The translations under genes were made by a program, and so were the position numbers. This document shows positions 17,349 to 27,953 of a DNA stretch of 64,000 bases, in pieces (the stretch's first letter is position 1; each line of letters opens with the position of its first letter). This DNA comes from Algihabitans sp965233705 (GTDB lineage: Bacteria > Pseudomonadota > Alphaproteobacteria > Kiloniellales > DSM-21159): NCBI GenBank assembly GCA_965233705.1, contig CBDDTF010000002.1:248001-312000 (forward strand). Reading direction: 5' to 3'. The notes beneath the pieces are model-generated. The model was not told the origin of the DNA. It made no database searches and saw only the letters and a program-made list of their open reading frames with translations.

Positions 17349-17840
17349 CTACAGAGCGTCCTCGAGGATGTCGATGACAATGCCCGTGGCCTTCTCGATC
17401 AGCACCACGTCGCGGCCGATGCGGGCGTAGTCCTGCCCGGGGCGGCGCGGCAACTGGGCGAGCAGGCCGTGCGGAAGCTGCTTCTTGGCGATCCCCGGCG
17501 GCAGCGCGCCGCCGCGCGCGACCTTCATCCGGATGCCCGGCGGCAGCGCCGAGACGTTGACCGGACCGTGGCTGCCATACCAGTCGCGGATCAGCGCCTT
17601 CTCGGCGGCGGTCAGCACGCCCAGCAGCACCGCCTCGCCGGTGATCTCGCCGTCGTTGCGGCTGCCGCCCCGGCCGGGCGCGTCCGGCTTGCCGGCGTGG
17701 GCGGGCTTGCCGGCATGGGCGGGCTTGCCGGCCTTGCCGCTGTTGCCCTGGGCCAGGGCCGGCCCGGCGGCCAGCGGAAGGAGGGCAAGGGGAAAGGCGG
17801 CGAGCGCCACGACGGCAAGGCGCGGAAGCGAGAGCCTCAT
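17349..17840 (-). CDS. CigR-like exported protein (paralogue 2)
   Basis: This 163-aa protein starts at ATG 17840 after AAAGGACG. It has a signal peptide to GPALAQG (about residue 31), then a GKPAHAGKPAHAGKPD linker from an 18-bp DNA repeat (about 17690-17735). The CigR-type core follows: AAEKALIRDWYG, VSALPPGIRMKVARGGALPPGIAKKQLP, RPGQDYARIGRDVVLIEKATGIVIDILEDAL. That core is typical of proteins annotated as CigR family, with the paired LPPGI motifs. It is probably periplasmic. The related gene at 16152 is separated from it only by palindromic repeats. Confidence 0.75.
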   Translation of the reverse strand: MRLSLPRLAVVALAAFPLALLPLAAGPALAQGNSGKAGKPAHAGKPAHAGKPDAPGRGGSRNDGEITGEAVLLGVLTAAEKALIRDWYGSHGPVNVSALPPGIRMKVARGGALPPGIAKKQLPHGLLAQLPRRPGQDYARIGRDVVLIEKATGIVIDILEDAL

Positions 17841-17929
17841 GATCTTCGTCCTTTCTGCCGACCGGTGGACGCGCTGACGGGCGCCCAAACGGGCGCAAAT
17901 CGCTCCAGCCGGTGGTACGCGGCCGGGCC

Positions 17930-19021
17930 TCACGGCGTTTCCGCCGCTTTTTCCTCCCGCTGCTTGTCCTCCTCCCGCTGCTTGTCCTCCGGCCGCTGCT
18001 TGTCCTCCGGCCGCTGCGCGTCGACCGCGCCGTCGGCGCGCGGATGGGTGCGCTCGTAGACCGCGAGCAGATGGGCGGTGTCGACCGCGGTGTAGCGCTG
18101 GGTGGTCGAGAGGCTGGCGTGGCCCAGCAGCTCCTGAATCGCGCGCAGATCGCCGCCGGCGGCCAGCAGGTGGGTGGCGAAGGAGTGACGCAGGGCGTGC
18201 GGCGTCGCCGTCTCCGGCAGGTCGAGCAGACCGCGCAGGCGCTGCAGCGCCTGCTGCACCTGGCGCGCCGACAGCGGCTTGCCGCGCTTGGCGCGGAAGA
18301 GCGCGCCCTCGGGCGGCAGCGGATGCGGACAGGCGGCGCGGTAGGCGGCGATCGCCTCGACCACCGCGGGCAGCAGCGGCACGATGCGCTCCTTGCCGCC
18401 CTTGCCGCGCACGCGCAGCCTGTCCTGCTCGGGCGCCGGCGCCTCGCCGGCGCTCAGCCCCAGGGCCTCGCCGATGCGCAGCCCGGCGCCGTAGAGCAGC
18501 AGCAGGATCGCCGTGTCGCGCTGGCCCTGCCAGGGCTCGTCGTAGAGCTCGGCGATCGACTCGACCGCGCCGCGCGCCTCGCTCGCGGTCAGCGCCTTGG
18601 GCAGGGTCCGCGGCAGCTTGGGCCCGCGCAGGTTGGTCAGCGCGCTGTTGTCGAGACGGCCGCTGCGCGCGCCCCAGCGGTAGAAGCTGCGCAGGGCCGA
18701 GAGCGCGCGCGTCGTCGAGCTGCGCGCCAGGCCGTCCAGGGTGCGCCGCGCCAGCCAGGCCCGGAAGTCGGCCTGGCGCAGGCCGTCCAGGTCCGCCAGG
18801 ACCGGGCGCCGGCCCAGGTGCCCGGTCAGGAAGGCGAGGAAGTCCAGCAGGTCGCGGTCGTAGGCCGCGCTGGTGTGGACGGAGGCCCGCTTCTCTTCGG
18901 CCAGCCAGGCGCGCCAGGCGCTGACCGCGGCCTCCAGCTCCGGCGTGCCGGGAAAGCCGAGCAGCCCGGCGTCCGCGCGCGCGGCCCGGGCCCGGCGGGT
19001 CACTCGGGCAGGTCCAGCCAT
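17930..19021 (-). CDS. xerC: Tyrosine recombinase XerC
   Basis: This 363-aa protein has an N-terminal SAM-like core-binding domain (about 28-120) and a catalytic domain with the full set Arg182 (GAGLRIGEAL), Lys207 (GKGGKER), His275-x-x-Arg278 (PHALRHSFATHLL), His301 (LLGHASLSTTQRY) and nucleophile Tyr310. XerC with XerD resolves chromosome dimers at dif. The C-terminal ~30 residues (QRPEDKQRPEDKQREEDK) are an extra tail encoded by a 15-bp tandem repeat. It overlaps the DUF484 gene by 22 nt, the usual DUF484-xerC pairing. Confidence 0.93.
   Translation of the reverse strand: MAGPARVTRRARAARADAGLLGFPGTPELEAAVSAWRAWLAEEKRASVHTSAAYDRDLLDFLAFLTGHLGRRPVLADLDGLRQADFRAWLARRTLDGLARSSTTRALSALRSFYRWGARSGRLDNSALTNLRGPKLPRTLPKALTASEARGAVESIAELYDEPWQGQRDTAILLLLYGAGLRIGEALGLSAGEAPAPEQDRLRVRGKGGKERIVPLLPAVVEAIAAYRAACPHPLPPEGALFRAKRGKPLSARQVQQALQRLRGLLDLPETATPHALRHSFATHLLAAGGDLRAIQELLGHASLSTTQRYTAVDTAHLLAVYERTHPRADGAVDAQRPEDKQRPEDKQREEDKQREEKAAETP
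17955..18018 (-). repeat. 15-bp in-frame tandem repeat at the xerC 3' end
   Basis: About four copies of TCCTCCCGCTGCTTG / TCCTCCGGCCGCTGCTTG-type units encode the EDKQR tail of XerC. Perfect period-3 length keeps the frame up to the stop. Confidence 0.8.
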
Positions 19022-19743
19022 GCCCGCACCAGGTGTTCGACCACCTGGCCGAGGAAGGCGAGCAGCTCGGTGCCCTGCCCCTCCTCGAAATGATGCGGAT
19101 CGCGGCTGCCCAGCGCGATCAGCGCCGGCGGCGTCGAGGCGGCGATGCGCAGCCGCACCAGCGCGGCCGAGCGCACCAGACCCGAGGTGCCGGGGAAGAC
19201 CGCGCCGTCGCCCGGCGCATCGCCGATCAGGCGCACCGCCTTGCCGGGGCCCAGCAGCGCGTCGACCAGCCCGGCCTCGACCCGGTAGACCCCGAGCGGG
19301 CGCTTGGGCGGGCCGAGATCGACCTCCGAGGGCTCGACGCAGAGCGAGACCACGTCGACGTCCAGCGCCAGGGCCAGGTCCGTGGTCAGCGTCTCGATGA
19401 GATGCTCGAAGGAGCGCGCGCCGAGCAGCGCCAGCAGGCCGTGGTGCAGGCGCTGCTGCGCCAGCGCGTTGGCACGCCCGAGCGAGACCAGCGCGTCGCG
19501 CGCCGCGGTCATCTCCTGCAGCTCGCGGCGCAGACGCTCGACCATGGCCTGCTGGAAGTCGACCACGCCGTCGCCGGTGGCGCGCACCGGCGGCACCATG
19601 GCGTCCAGCAGGTCCGGATGCCGCTTGAGGAAGTCGGGATGGCGGCGCAGGTAGGCCGCCACCTCGCCCTCGGCGAGGGTGCGGCGGCCGGCCTCCGTCA
19701 GCCCCTCCGGACTGTCAGGCGCTGCGTCGCGCCGGTTCGCCAT
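19000..19743 (-). CDS. DUF484 family protein (GAF-like)
   Basis: This 247-aa protein begins with EGEVAAYLRRHPDFLKRHPDLL (about 26-47), the hallmark of DUF484. A coiled helix FQQAMVERLRRELQEM follows, then a GAF-like domain with HHFEEGQGTELLAFLGQVVEHLVRAWL at the end. The function is unknown, but the gene is usually found next to xerC, as here, with a 22-nt overlap. It also overlaps the fsa 3' end by 29 nt, so fsa-DUF484-xerC is one operon. Confidence 0.9.
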   Translation of the reverse strand: MANRRDAAPDSPEGLTEAGRRTLAEGEVAAYLRRHPDFLKRHPDLLDAMVPPVRATGDGVVDFQQAMVERLRRELQEMTAARDALVSLGRANALAQQRLHHGLLALLGARSFEHLIETLTTDLALALDVDVVSLCVEPSEVDLGPPKRPLGVYRVEAGLVDALLGPGKAVRLIGDAPGDGAVFPGTSGLVRSAALVRLRIAASTPPALIALGSRDPHHFEEGQGTELLAFLGQVVEHLVRAWLDLPE

Positions 19744-20413
19744 GTCCGTCCTCTTCGCTCAGGATGGTCTGGCCGGTCTTGGCCCAGTCGGCCAGGAAGG
19801 CCTCCAGCCCCCGGTCGGTCAGGGGATGCTTGTACATCGCGCGCAGCACGCCCGGCGGCAGGGTGGCCACGTCGGCGCCCAGCTTGGCGGCCTCGATGAC
19901 GTGGTTGGGGCCGCGCACGCTGGCGACCAGCACCTCGGTCTCGATCGCCGGATAGGCGGCGTAGATCTCGACGATCTCGGCGATCAGGTCCATGCCGACG
20001 GCGCCGATGTCGTCGAGCCGGCCGACGAAGGGCGACACGAAGGCGGCGCCCGCCTTGGCGGCGAGGATCGCCTGGGCGGCCGAGAAGCAGAGGGTGACGT
20101 TGACCTTGGTCCCCTCGTCGCTCAGCGCCTTGCAGGTCTTCAGCCCGTCCGGCGTCAGCGGAACCTTGACGCAGACGTTGCCCGCCAGCCCGGCGAGCTT
20201 GCGGCCCTCGACCAGCATGGTCTCGTGGTCGGTCGCGGTGACCTCGGCCGAGACCGGGCCGGGGACGATCTCGCAGATCTCCCGCACCACGTCCAGGAAG
20301 GGGCGGCCGGTCTTGGCGACCAGCGAGGGGTTGGTGGTGATGCCGTCGACCAGGCCGGTGGCGGCCAGGTCGCGGATCTCGGCGACGTCGGCGGTGTCGA
20401 TGAAGAACTTCAT
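19715..20413 (-). CDS. fsa: Fructose-6-phosphate aldolase / transaldolase-like protein
   Basis: The ATG at 20413 gives MKFFIDTADVAEIRDLA; the longer frame upstream lies antisense to the priA leader and is not used. The product has 232 aa, the short TalC/FSA length. Motifs are DGITTNPSLVAKTGR, the Schiff-base Lys in VCVKVPLTPDGLK, VNVTLCFSAAQA and ASVRGPNHVIEAAKLGADVATLP. It interconverts dihydroxyacetone or glycerone units with sugar phosphates in the cytosol. True transaldolase activity versus F6P aldolase cannot be told apart here. Confidence 0.92.
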   Translation of the reverse strand: MKFFIDTADVAEIRDLAATGLVDGITTNPSLVAKTGRPFLDVVREICEIVPGPVSAEVTATDHETMLVEGRKLAGLAGNVCVKVPLTPDGLKTCKALSDEGTKVNVTLCFSAAQAILAAKAGAAFVSPFVGRLDDIGAVGMDLIAEIVEIYAAYPAIETEVLVASVRGPNHVIEAAKLGADVATLPPGVLRAMYKHPLTDRGLEAFLADWAKTGQTILSEEDGHGEPARRSA

Positions 20414-20630
20414 GGCGGCGGTCTTTCTCGTCCTCGGTCCAGAGTGCGCCGGCGCTCCGGCGGTCACGCCGGAGCCCGCTGCGGGTGGGGCCAGTTGCGC
20501 CGGAGATAGACCCGCCCCGGGGTGTCCGTCCAGAGTGGAGCCCAAACGGCGACCGTCGAGACCGGCCGCAGCGGCGCCGCGCGACGGCGCACCTCCTCAA
20601 GACTCCGGGCGAACCCTTAAACTGTATCTC

Positions 20631-22949
20631 ATGGTCCGATCGCGCGCCAACCACAGCCCCCTTGCCGCGGCCTCCGGCGACCTGCTCGACCGGCGCGGCG
20701 GCGGCCGCGCCGACTCGGCGGCCGCGCCCGACTCGGGCGCGGCGTCGGGCGGCGACGCGGCCGCCGGGCGGGTGCGCGTGCTGCTGCCGCTGCCGCTGGC
20801 CGGGGCCTACACCTACAGCGTGCCGCCGGACCTGGAGCTGGCGCCGGGCGACTACGTGCAGGTGCCGCTCGGCCGGCGCGAGCTGATCGGGCTGGTCTGG
20901 GACCCGCCGGCGACGCCGGACCCGGTGCCGGCCGCCAAGCTCAAGCCGGTCGCCCGGCGGCTGGCGCTGCCGCCGCTGCCGGCCGCGCACCGCCGCTTCG
21001 TCGACTGGGTCGCCGGCTACACCCTGGCGCCGCCGGGCGCGGTGCTGCGCATGACCCTGTCCTCGCCCGGCGCGCTGGAGCCGCCGCGCCCGGTCAAGCG
21101 GGTGCTGCACCCCGGCCGCCCGGCCCCGGCGGAGCTGAGCCTGACGGCGGCGCGCCGCCGCGCCCTGGCGGCGGCCGAGGACGGCTTCGCGCGCAGCCAG
21201 GCCGAGCTGGCGCGCGCGGCCGGCGTCGGCGTGGGCGTGATCAAGGGCCTGATCGCGGCCGGCGCCCTGGAGGAGGTGGCGGTGACGCCGCGCCTGCCGG
21301 TCGGCGATCCCGACCCGGCGCATCCCGGCCCGACCCTCTCGGCCGCCCAGGCCGAGGCGGCGGCGGCGCTGCGCGCGCGGCTGGACGCCGGCTTCTCCGT
21401 CACCCTGCTGGACGGGGTGACCGGCTCGGGCAAGACCGAGGTCTACTTCGAGGCGGTGGCCGCCGCCCTGGCCGCCGGCCGCCAGGTGCTGGTGCTGCTG
21501 CCGGAGATCGCGCTCTCGGCGCAGTGGCTGGAGCGCTTCGCCCGCCGCTTCGGCACGCCGCCGGTGCAGTGGCACAGCGACCTCAAGAGCCGCGAGCGGC
21601 GGCTGGCCTGGCGAGCGGTCGCCGAGGGGCGCGCGCGGGTGGTGGTCGGCGCCCGCTCGGCCCTGTTCCTGCCCTATCGCGAGCTGGGGCTGATCGTGGT
21701 CGACGAGGAGCACGAGGCCGCCTTCAAGCAGGAGGACGGAGTGATCTACCACGCCCGCGACATGGCGGTGGTGCGCGCCCGCCACGGCGGCCTGCCCATC
21801 GTGCTGGCCTCGGCCACGCCGTCGCTGGAGTCGGTGGTCAACGTGCAGGCCGGCAAGTACGGCGAGCTGCGCCTGCCCGACCGCCACGGCGGCGCCCAGA
21901 TGCCCACCGTCGAGCTGGTCGACCTGCGCCGCCAGCCGCCGCGGCGCGATCCCGGGATCGGCGCCTCCTGGCTGTCGCCGCCGCTGCTGGCGGCGCTGGA
22001 GCAGACCCTGGCGGAGGGTGCCCAGGCGCTGCTCTACCTGAACCGCCGGGGCTATGCGCCGCTGACCCTCTGCCGCGCCTGCGGCCACCGCTTCGAGTGC
22101 CCGGACTGCTCGGCCTGGCTGGTCGAGCACCGCTTCCTCGGCCGGCTGGTCTGCCACCACTGCGGCTTCGGCATGCGCGTGCCCGCGCGCTGCCCCGCCT
22201 GCGGCGAGGCCGACGCGCTGACGCCCATCGGCCCGGGCGTCGAGCGCCTGGCCGAGGAAGTGGCGGCGCGCTTCCCGCAGGCGCGCTGCGCGCTCATGTC
22301 CTCCGACAACATCGACGGGCCGGCCGCCGCGAGCGAGCTGATCCGCCAGATCCAGGCGCACGAGCTGGACATCGTGATCGGCACCCAGCTCGCCGCCAAG
22401 GGCCACCACTTCCCGCTGCTCACCCTGGTCGGGGTGATCGACGCCGACCTCGGCCTGAAGGGCGGCGACCTGCGCGCCGGCGAGCGCACCTACCACCTGC
22501 TGCACCAGGTCTCCGGCCGCGCCGGCCGGGCCGAGCGCGCCGGCCGGGTGCTGATCCAGACCTACGAGCCGGACCACCCGGTGATGCAGGCCCTGGCCGG
22601 CGGCCACCGCGACCGCTTCCTGGAACTGGAAATCGACCAGCGCCGCGCCGGCGGCTGGCCGCCCTTCGGCCGCCTGGCCGCGCTGATCCTCTCGGCCCCC
22701 GATCCGGACCAGGCCGACCAGGCCGCCCGCGTGCTGGCCCGCGCGGCGCCGGAGGTGGCCGGCCTGCGGGTGCTGGGGCCGGCCGAGGCGCCGCTGGCGG
22801 TGCTGCGCGGCCGCCACCGCCGCCGCTTCCTGGTCAAGGCCCGGCGCGACCTGCCGCTGCAGCAGATCCTGCGCGGCTGGCTGGCCGCCGTGGCGCTGCC
22901 CAGCGCGGTGCGCCTGGCCGTCGACATCGACCCCTACAGCTTCTGGTAG
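20631..22949 (+). CDS. priA: Primosomal protein N' (replication restart helicase PriA)
   Basis: This 772-aa protein starts at ATG 20631. It has an N-terminal 3'DNA-binding domain (GRVRVLLPLPLAGAYTYSVP), then the helicase core with Walker A GVTGSGKTE (about 262-270) and DEEH (about 357). The double zinc knuckle is CRACGHRFECPDC...CHHCGF...CPACGE (about 483-525), followed by motifs V/VI (DIVIGTQLAAKGHHFP; QVSGRAGRAERAG). It reloads the replisome at stalled forks. The gene is monocistronic, divergent from fsa, and upstream of the atp operon. Confidence 0.96.
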   Translation: MVRSRANHSPLAAASGDLLDRRGGGRADSAAAPDSGAASGGDAAAGRVRVLLPLPLAGAYTYSVPPDLELAPGDYVQVPLGRRELIGLVWDPPATPDPVPAAKLKPVARRLALPPLPAAHRRFVDWVAGYTLAPPGAVLRMTLSSPGALEPPRPVKRVLHPGRPAPAELSLTAARRRALAAAEDGFARSQAELARAAGVGVGVIKGLIAAGALEEVAVTPRLPVGDPDPAHPGPTLSAAQAEAAAALRARLDAGFSVTLLDGVTGSGKTEVYFEAVAAALAAGRQVLVLLPEIALSAQWLERFARRFGTPPVQWHSDLKSRERRLAWRAVAEGRARVVVGARSALFLPYRELGLIVVDEEHEAAFKQEDGVIYHARDMAVVRARHGGLPIVLASATPSLESVVNVQAGKYGELRLPDRHGGAQMPTVELVDLRRQPPRRDPGIGASWLSPPLLAALEQTLAEGAQALLYLNRRGYAPLTLCRACGHRFECPDCSAWLVEHRFLGRLVCHHCGFGMRVPARCPACGEADALTPIGPGVERLAEEVAARFPQARCALMSSDNIDGPAAASELIRQIQAHELDIVIGTQLAAKGHHFPLLTLVGVIDADLGLKGGDLRAGERTYHLLHQVSGRAGRAERAGRVLIQTYEPDHPVMQALAGGHRDRFLELEIDQRRAGGWPPFGRLAALILSAPDPDQADQAARVLARAAPEVAGLRVLGPAEAPLAVLRGRHRRRFLVKARRDLPLQQILRGWLAAVALPSAVRLAVDIDPYSFW

Positions 22950-23021
22950 CCGCGCCGCGGCCGGGCGGCCGGCCCGCCGCGCAAGCCCCTTGCAATTCAA
23001 CGCTCTATCTCTGTATTGCCG

Positions 23022-23050
23022 GCCGCCGGACGCTCCTGCGGTCCGGCGGC
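23022..23050. terminator. Strong GC hairpin after priA
   Basis: A perfect 10-bp stem GCCGCCGGAC / GTCCGGCGGC with a 9-nt loop lies 73 nt after the priA stop. No T-run follows, so it is either a Rho-assisted terminator or an mRNA 3' stabiliser. The rest of the 361-bp gap holds only the putative atp promoter. Confidence 0.45.
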
Positions 23051-23093
23051 GCGGAGCCGCCGGTTGCGCTGCAAAAAGCGCGCCCGACTCGGC

Positions 23094-23121
23094 TTGCACG
23101 CTCCAGAGGCCTGTGATACCT
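23094..23121 (+). promoter_or_regulatory. Possible promoter of the atp operon
   Basis: TTGCAC followed after 16 nt by ATACCT (or GATACC) lies about 190 nt upstream of atpH. It matches the loose alphaproteobacterial housekeeping consensus only partly. Confidence 0.3.
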
Positions 23122-23310
23122 ACCCCACGCTTTCGCCGCGGGCCCGTCCCGCGCGATGGGAGTGCACGTCTCGCGCAGCGCGGACCGGTCACAGCCTCCG
23201 GCAGGACAAGCAGAGGTCGGCGCGCGCGGTTTTCGAAGACCGGCTCGGCGCGCCCGCGCGCCGCGGAGCTTCGAACTCCATCGGTGTTGTTTCTTGGGGA
23301 GCCGACGGGC

Positions 23311-23867
23311 TTGGCAGGCACAGACGAAACCGTAGGCGGCCTGGCGGGGCGTTATGCCCTCGCCCTCTACGAACTGGCCGACCAGAAGAAGCAGCTCGAC
23401 GCCGTCGCCGACGATCTGACCGGCCTGCGCGAGCTGATCTCCGACAGCGACGATCTGCGCAACCTGATCCGCAGCCCGGTCTACGGGCGCGCCGACCAGG
23501 CCAAGGCGATCGCCGCGATCCTCGACAAGGCCGGGGCCGGGGAGCTGGTGCGCCGCTTCGTCGGCGTGGTCGCCGAGAACCGGCGGCTCTTCGCCCTGCC
23601 CCGCATGATCGACGCCTTCATCGCCGAGCTGCGCCGGCGCCGCGGCGAGGTCACCGCCAAGGTGATCTCCGCCCAGGCGCTGTCCGACGCGCAGCAGGCC
23701 GAACTTGCCGAGACCCTGCAGAAGAAGGTCGGCGGCAAGGTACAGATCGACACCCAGGTCGACCCCTCACTGCTCGGCGGGCTGATCGTCCAGGTCGGCA
23801 GCCGCATGGTCGACGGGTCCCTGAAAAGCAAGCTCGAACGGCTTAAGTTCGCCATGAAAGGGGTTGG

Positions 23868-23871
<4 letters not shown>
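23311..23871 (+). CDS. atpH: ATP synthase F1 delta subunit
   Basis: The predicted start is TTG at 23311, 9 nt after GGGGAG; no ATG fits, and the longer in-frame ORF from 22990 would add ~107 non-homologous residues. The 186-aa product matches the OSCP/delta length. It has GLAGRYALALYELAD near the N-terminus and the C-terminal signature VDPSLLGGLIVQVGSRMVDGSLKSKLERLK. Delta joins F1 to the peripheral stalk at the cytoplasmic membrane. It is the first gene of atpHAGDC and its TGA overlaps the atpA start. Confidence 0.94.
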
Positions 23872-25406
<1,535 letters not shown>

Positions 25407-25468
25407 GCGGGGTTCCCGCGCTCGCCAAGCAGAGACTTCCGGTAGCGGATTAGGACGAAGCGGACCCG

Positions 25469-26365
25469 ATGGCCAGCCTCAAGGACCTGCGCAACCGCAT
25501 CTCGAGCGTCAAGTCGACGCAGAAGATCACCTCGGCCATGAAGATGGTCGCGGCGGCCAAGCTCCGCCGCGCCCAGGAGCAGGCCGAGGCGGCGCGCCCC
25601 TATGCCGAGCGCATGGGCCGCATGCTCGGCTCGGTCGCCGCCAGCGTGGTGGCGGGCCAGGGCCCGAAGCTGCTGGTCGGCAGCGGCAGCGACCAGGTTC
25701 ACCTGGTCGTGGTCGCCACCGCCGACCGCGGCCTGTGCGGCGGCTTCAACTCCTCGATCGTGCGCGACGCCAAGCGGCTGATCGACGGCCTCAAGGCGGA
25801 CGGCAAGGAGGTCAAGATCCTCTGCGTCGGCCGCAAGGGCCGCGACCAGCTCCGCCGCACCCACGGCAACCTGATCGTCGAGACGATCGAGGACGTCAAC
25901 AAGCCCTACCCGAGCTTCGACAAGGCCGACGCGATCGCCGAGAAGATCCGCCGCATGTTCGATGCCGGCGAGTTCGACGTCTGCACGCTGCTCTTCGCGC
26001 GCTTCAAGTCGGCGATCACCCAGATCGTCACGCGCCAGCAGCTCATCCCCTTCGCCGCCGCCGAGCTGGCCGAGGACGAGGCCGAGGCCGAGGCGGCGCT
26101 GCCCGAGGGGGCGGTCTACGACTACGAGCCGAGCGAGGAGGCGATCCTCGACGAGCTGCTGCCGCGCAACCTTTCGGTCCAGATCTACCGCGCCCTGCTG
26201 GAGAACAACGCCAGCGAACAGGGCGCGCGAATGACCGCGATGGACAACGCGACCCGCAACGCCGGCGAAATGATCAACCGCCTGACCCTGCAGTACAACC
26301 GTACCCGCCAGGCGGCGATCACCACGGAGCTGATCGAGATCATCTCCGCCAAGGAGGCGATGTAA
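25469..26365 (+). CDS. atpG: ATP synthase F1 gamma subunit
   Basis: This 298-aa protein opens MASLKDLRNRISSVKSTQKITSAMKMVAAAKLRRAQ, the N-terminal shaft helix, has ADRGLCGGFNSSI in the Rossmann part, and ends with the C-terminal helix LTLQYNRTRQAAITTELIEIISAKEAM. These are all diagnostic. It forms the rotating central stalk. The gap to atpA is 62 nt with no structure of note. Confidence 0.98.
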   Translation: MASLKDLRNRISSVKSTQKITSAMKMVAAAKLRRAQEQAEAARPYAERMGRMLGSVAASVVAGQGPKLLVGSGSDQVHLVVVATADRGLCGGFNSSIVRDAKRLIDGLKADGKEVKILCVGRKGRDQLRRTHGNLIVETIEDVNKPYPSFDKADAIAEKIRRMFDAGEFDVCTLLFARFKSAITQIVTRQQLIPFAAAELAEDEAEAEAALPEGAVYDYEPSEEAILDELLPRNLSVQIYRALLENNASEQGARMTAMDNATRNAGEMINRLTLQYNRTRQAAITTELIEIISAKEAM

Positions 26366-26373
26366 CGCGCGCC

Positions 26374-26394
26374 CGCCCCGCCCTGTGCGGGGCG
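26374..26394 (+). promoter_or_regulatory. Hairpin between atpG and atpD
   Basis: A perfect 8-bp stem CGCCCCGC / GCGGGGCG with loop CCTGT lies in the 114-nt atpG-atpD spacer. There is no T-run, so it is more likely an RNA-processing or stability element than a terminator. Confidence 0.4.
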
Positions 26395-26479
26395 ACGGCG
26401 CAAGACAGATACGGTAACGCGCGCCCGGGGCTCAGGCCGCCGGCGCCGAGACGGCGAGAAGCCAGGGAGTAGAGGTCCG

Positions 26480-27904
26480 ATGGCCAAGAATCTGGTGGGC
26501 AAGATCACCCAGGTGATGGGGCCCGTCGTGGACGTGCAGTTCGAAGGCGATCTGCCGCCGATCATGAACGCGCTGGAGTGCGACAACAACGGCGTGCGTC
26601 TGGTGCTCGAGGTCGCCCAGCACCTGGGCGAGAACGAGGTCCGCACCATCGCCATGGACGGCACCGACGGCCTGGTGCGCGGCCACGAGGTGAAGGACAC
26701 CGGCAACCCGATCGAGATGCCGGTGGGCAAGGAGACGCTGGGCCGCATCCTCAACGTGATCGGCGAGCCGATCGACGAACGCGGCCCGGTAAAGACCAAG
26801 CAGCGTCTGCCGATCCACCGCTCGGCGCCGGAGTTCGAGGAGCAGTCGACCGAGGCCGAAATCCTGGTCACCGGCATCAAGGTCGTCGATTTGCTGGCGC
26901 CCTACGCGCGTGGCGGCAAGATCGGCCTGTTCGGCGGCGCCGGCGTGGGCAAGACGGTGCTGATTCAGGAGCTGATCAACAACATCGCCAAGACCCACGG
27001 CGGCTACTCGGTCTTCGCCGGCGTCGGCGAGCGCACCCGTGAGGGCAACGACCTCTATCACGAGATGCAGGACGCCGGGGTGATCGACCTGGAGGGGGAA
27101 AACTCCAAGGTGGCGCTGGTCTACGGCCAGATGAACGAGCCGCCGGGCGCGCGCGCCCGCGTCGCCCTGTCCGGCCTAACCCTGGCGGAGTACTTCCGCG
27201 ACGAGGAAGGCCAGGACGTGCTGTTCTTCGTCGACAACATCTTCCGCTTCACCCAGGCCGGCTCCGAGGTCTCGGCGCTGCTGGGCCGCATTCCCTCGGC
27301 GGTGGGCTACCAGCCGACGCTGGCCACCGACATGGGGGCGCTGCAGGAGCGGATCACCACGACCACCAAGGGCTCGATCACCTCGGTGCAGGCGATCTAC
27401 GTGCCGGCGGACGACCTGACCGACCCGGCGCCGGCGACCTCCTTCGCCCACCTGGACGCCACCACCGTGCTGAGCCGCTCAATCGCCGAGCTGGGCATCT
27501 ACCCCGCCGTGGACCCGCTGGACTCCACCAGCCGGATCCTGGAGCCGGGCGTGGTCGGCGAGGAGCACTACAACGTCGCCCGCCGCGTGCAGGAGACCCT
27601 GCAGGGCTACAAGTCGCTGCAGGACATCATCGCGATCCTGGGCATGGACGAGCTGTCGGAAGAGGACAAGCTGACCGTCGCCCGCGCCCGCAAGATCCAG
27701 CGCTTCCTGTCGCAGCCCTTCGACGTGGCCGAGGTCTTCACCGGCTCCCCGGGCGTGCAGGTCAAGCTCGAGGACACCATCAAGGGCTTCAAGGGGCTGG
27801 TGGAAGGCGAGTACGACCACCTGCCGGAGGCCGCCTTCTACATGGTCGGCACCATCGAGGAAGCCGTGGAGAAGGCGAAGAAGCTGGCCGCCGAGGCGGC
27901 CTGA
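26480..27904 (+). CDS. atpD: ATP synthase F1 beta subunit
   Basis: This 474-aa protein has Walker A GGAGVGKTVL (about 153-162), the catalytic Glu in GERTREGNDLYHEM, Walker B LFFVDNIFRF, and the signature PAVDPLDSTS. It is the catalytic subunit of the F1 hexamer and is of normal length. Translation starts at ATG 26480, which gives MAKNLVGKITQVMGPVVDV. Confidence 0.98.
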   Translation: MAKNLVGKITQVMGPVVDVQFEGDLPPIMNALECDNNGVRLVLEVAQHLGENEVRTIAMDGTDGLVRGHEVKDTGNPIEMPVGKETLGRILNVIGEPIDERGPVKTKQRLPIHRSAPEFEEQSTEAEILVTGIKVVDLLAPYARGGKIGLFGGAGVGKTVLIQELINNIAKTHGGYSVFAGVGERTREGNDLYHEMQDAGVIDLEGENSKVALVYGQMNEPPGARARVALSGLTLAEYFRDEEGQDVLFFVDNIFRFTQAGSEVSALLGRIPSAVGYQPTLATDMGALQERITTTTKGSITSVQAIYVPADDLTDPAPATSFAHLDATTVLSRSIAELGIYPAVDPLDSTSRILEPGVVGEEHYNVARRVQETLQGYKSLQDIIAILGMDELSEEDKLTVARARKIQRFLSQPFDVAEVFTGSPGVQVKLEDTIKGFKGLVEGEYDHLPEAAFYMVGTIEEAVEKAKKLAAEAA

Positions 27905-27953
27905 GGCTTCGGGCTTCGAAGCACCCGGAAACGACGGTTAGGGAGCGCGCCTC

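Noticed and set aside
17036..17377. A recurring ORF starting MPDLIESHLRFARSD at six sites
   Set aside because: It is the translation of modules B-A of the palindromic repeat, appearing in both orientations and fused to unrelated flanks; there is no ribosome site or conserved end.
19698..23321. A 1207-codon open frame on the minus strand opposite priA and fsa
   Set aside because: It lies antisense to two well-supported genes; its product is Arg/Gly/Ala-rich with no recognisable domain, as expected for antisense frames in high-GC DNA.
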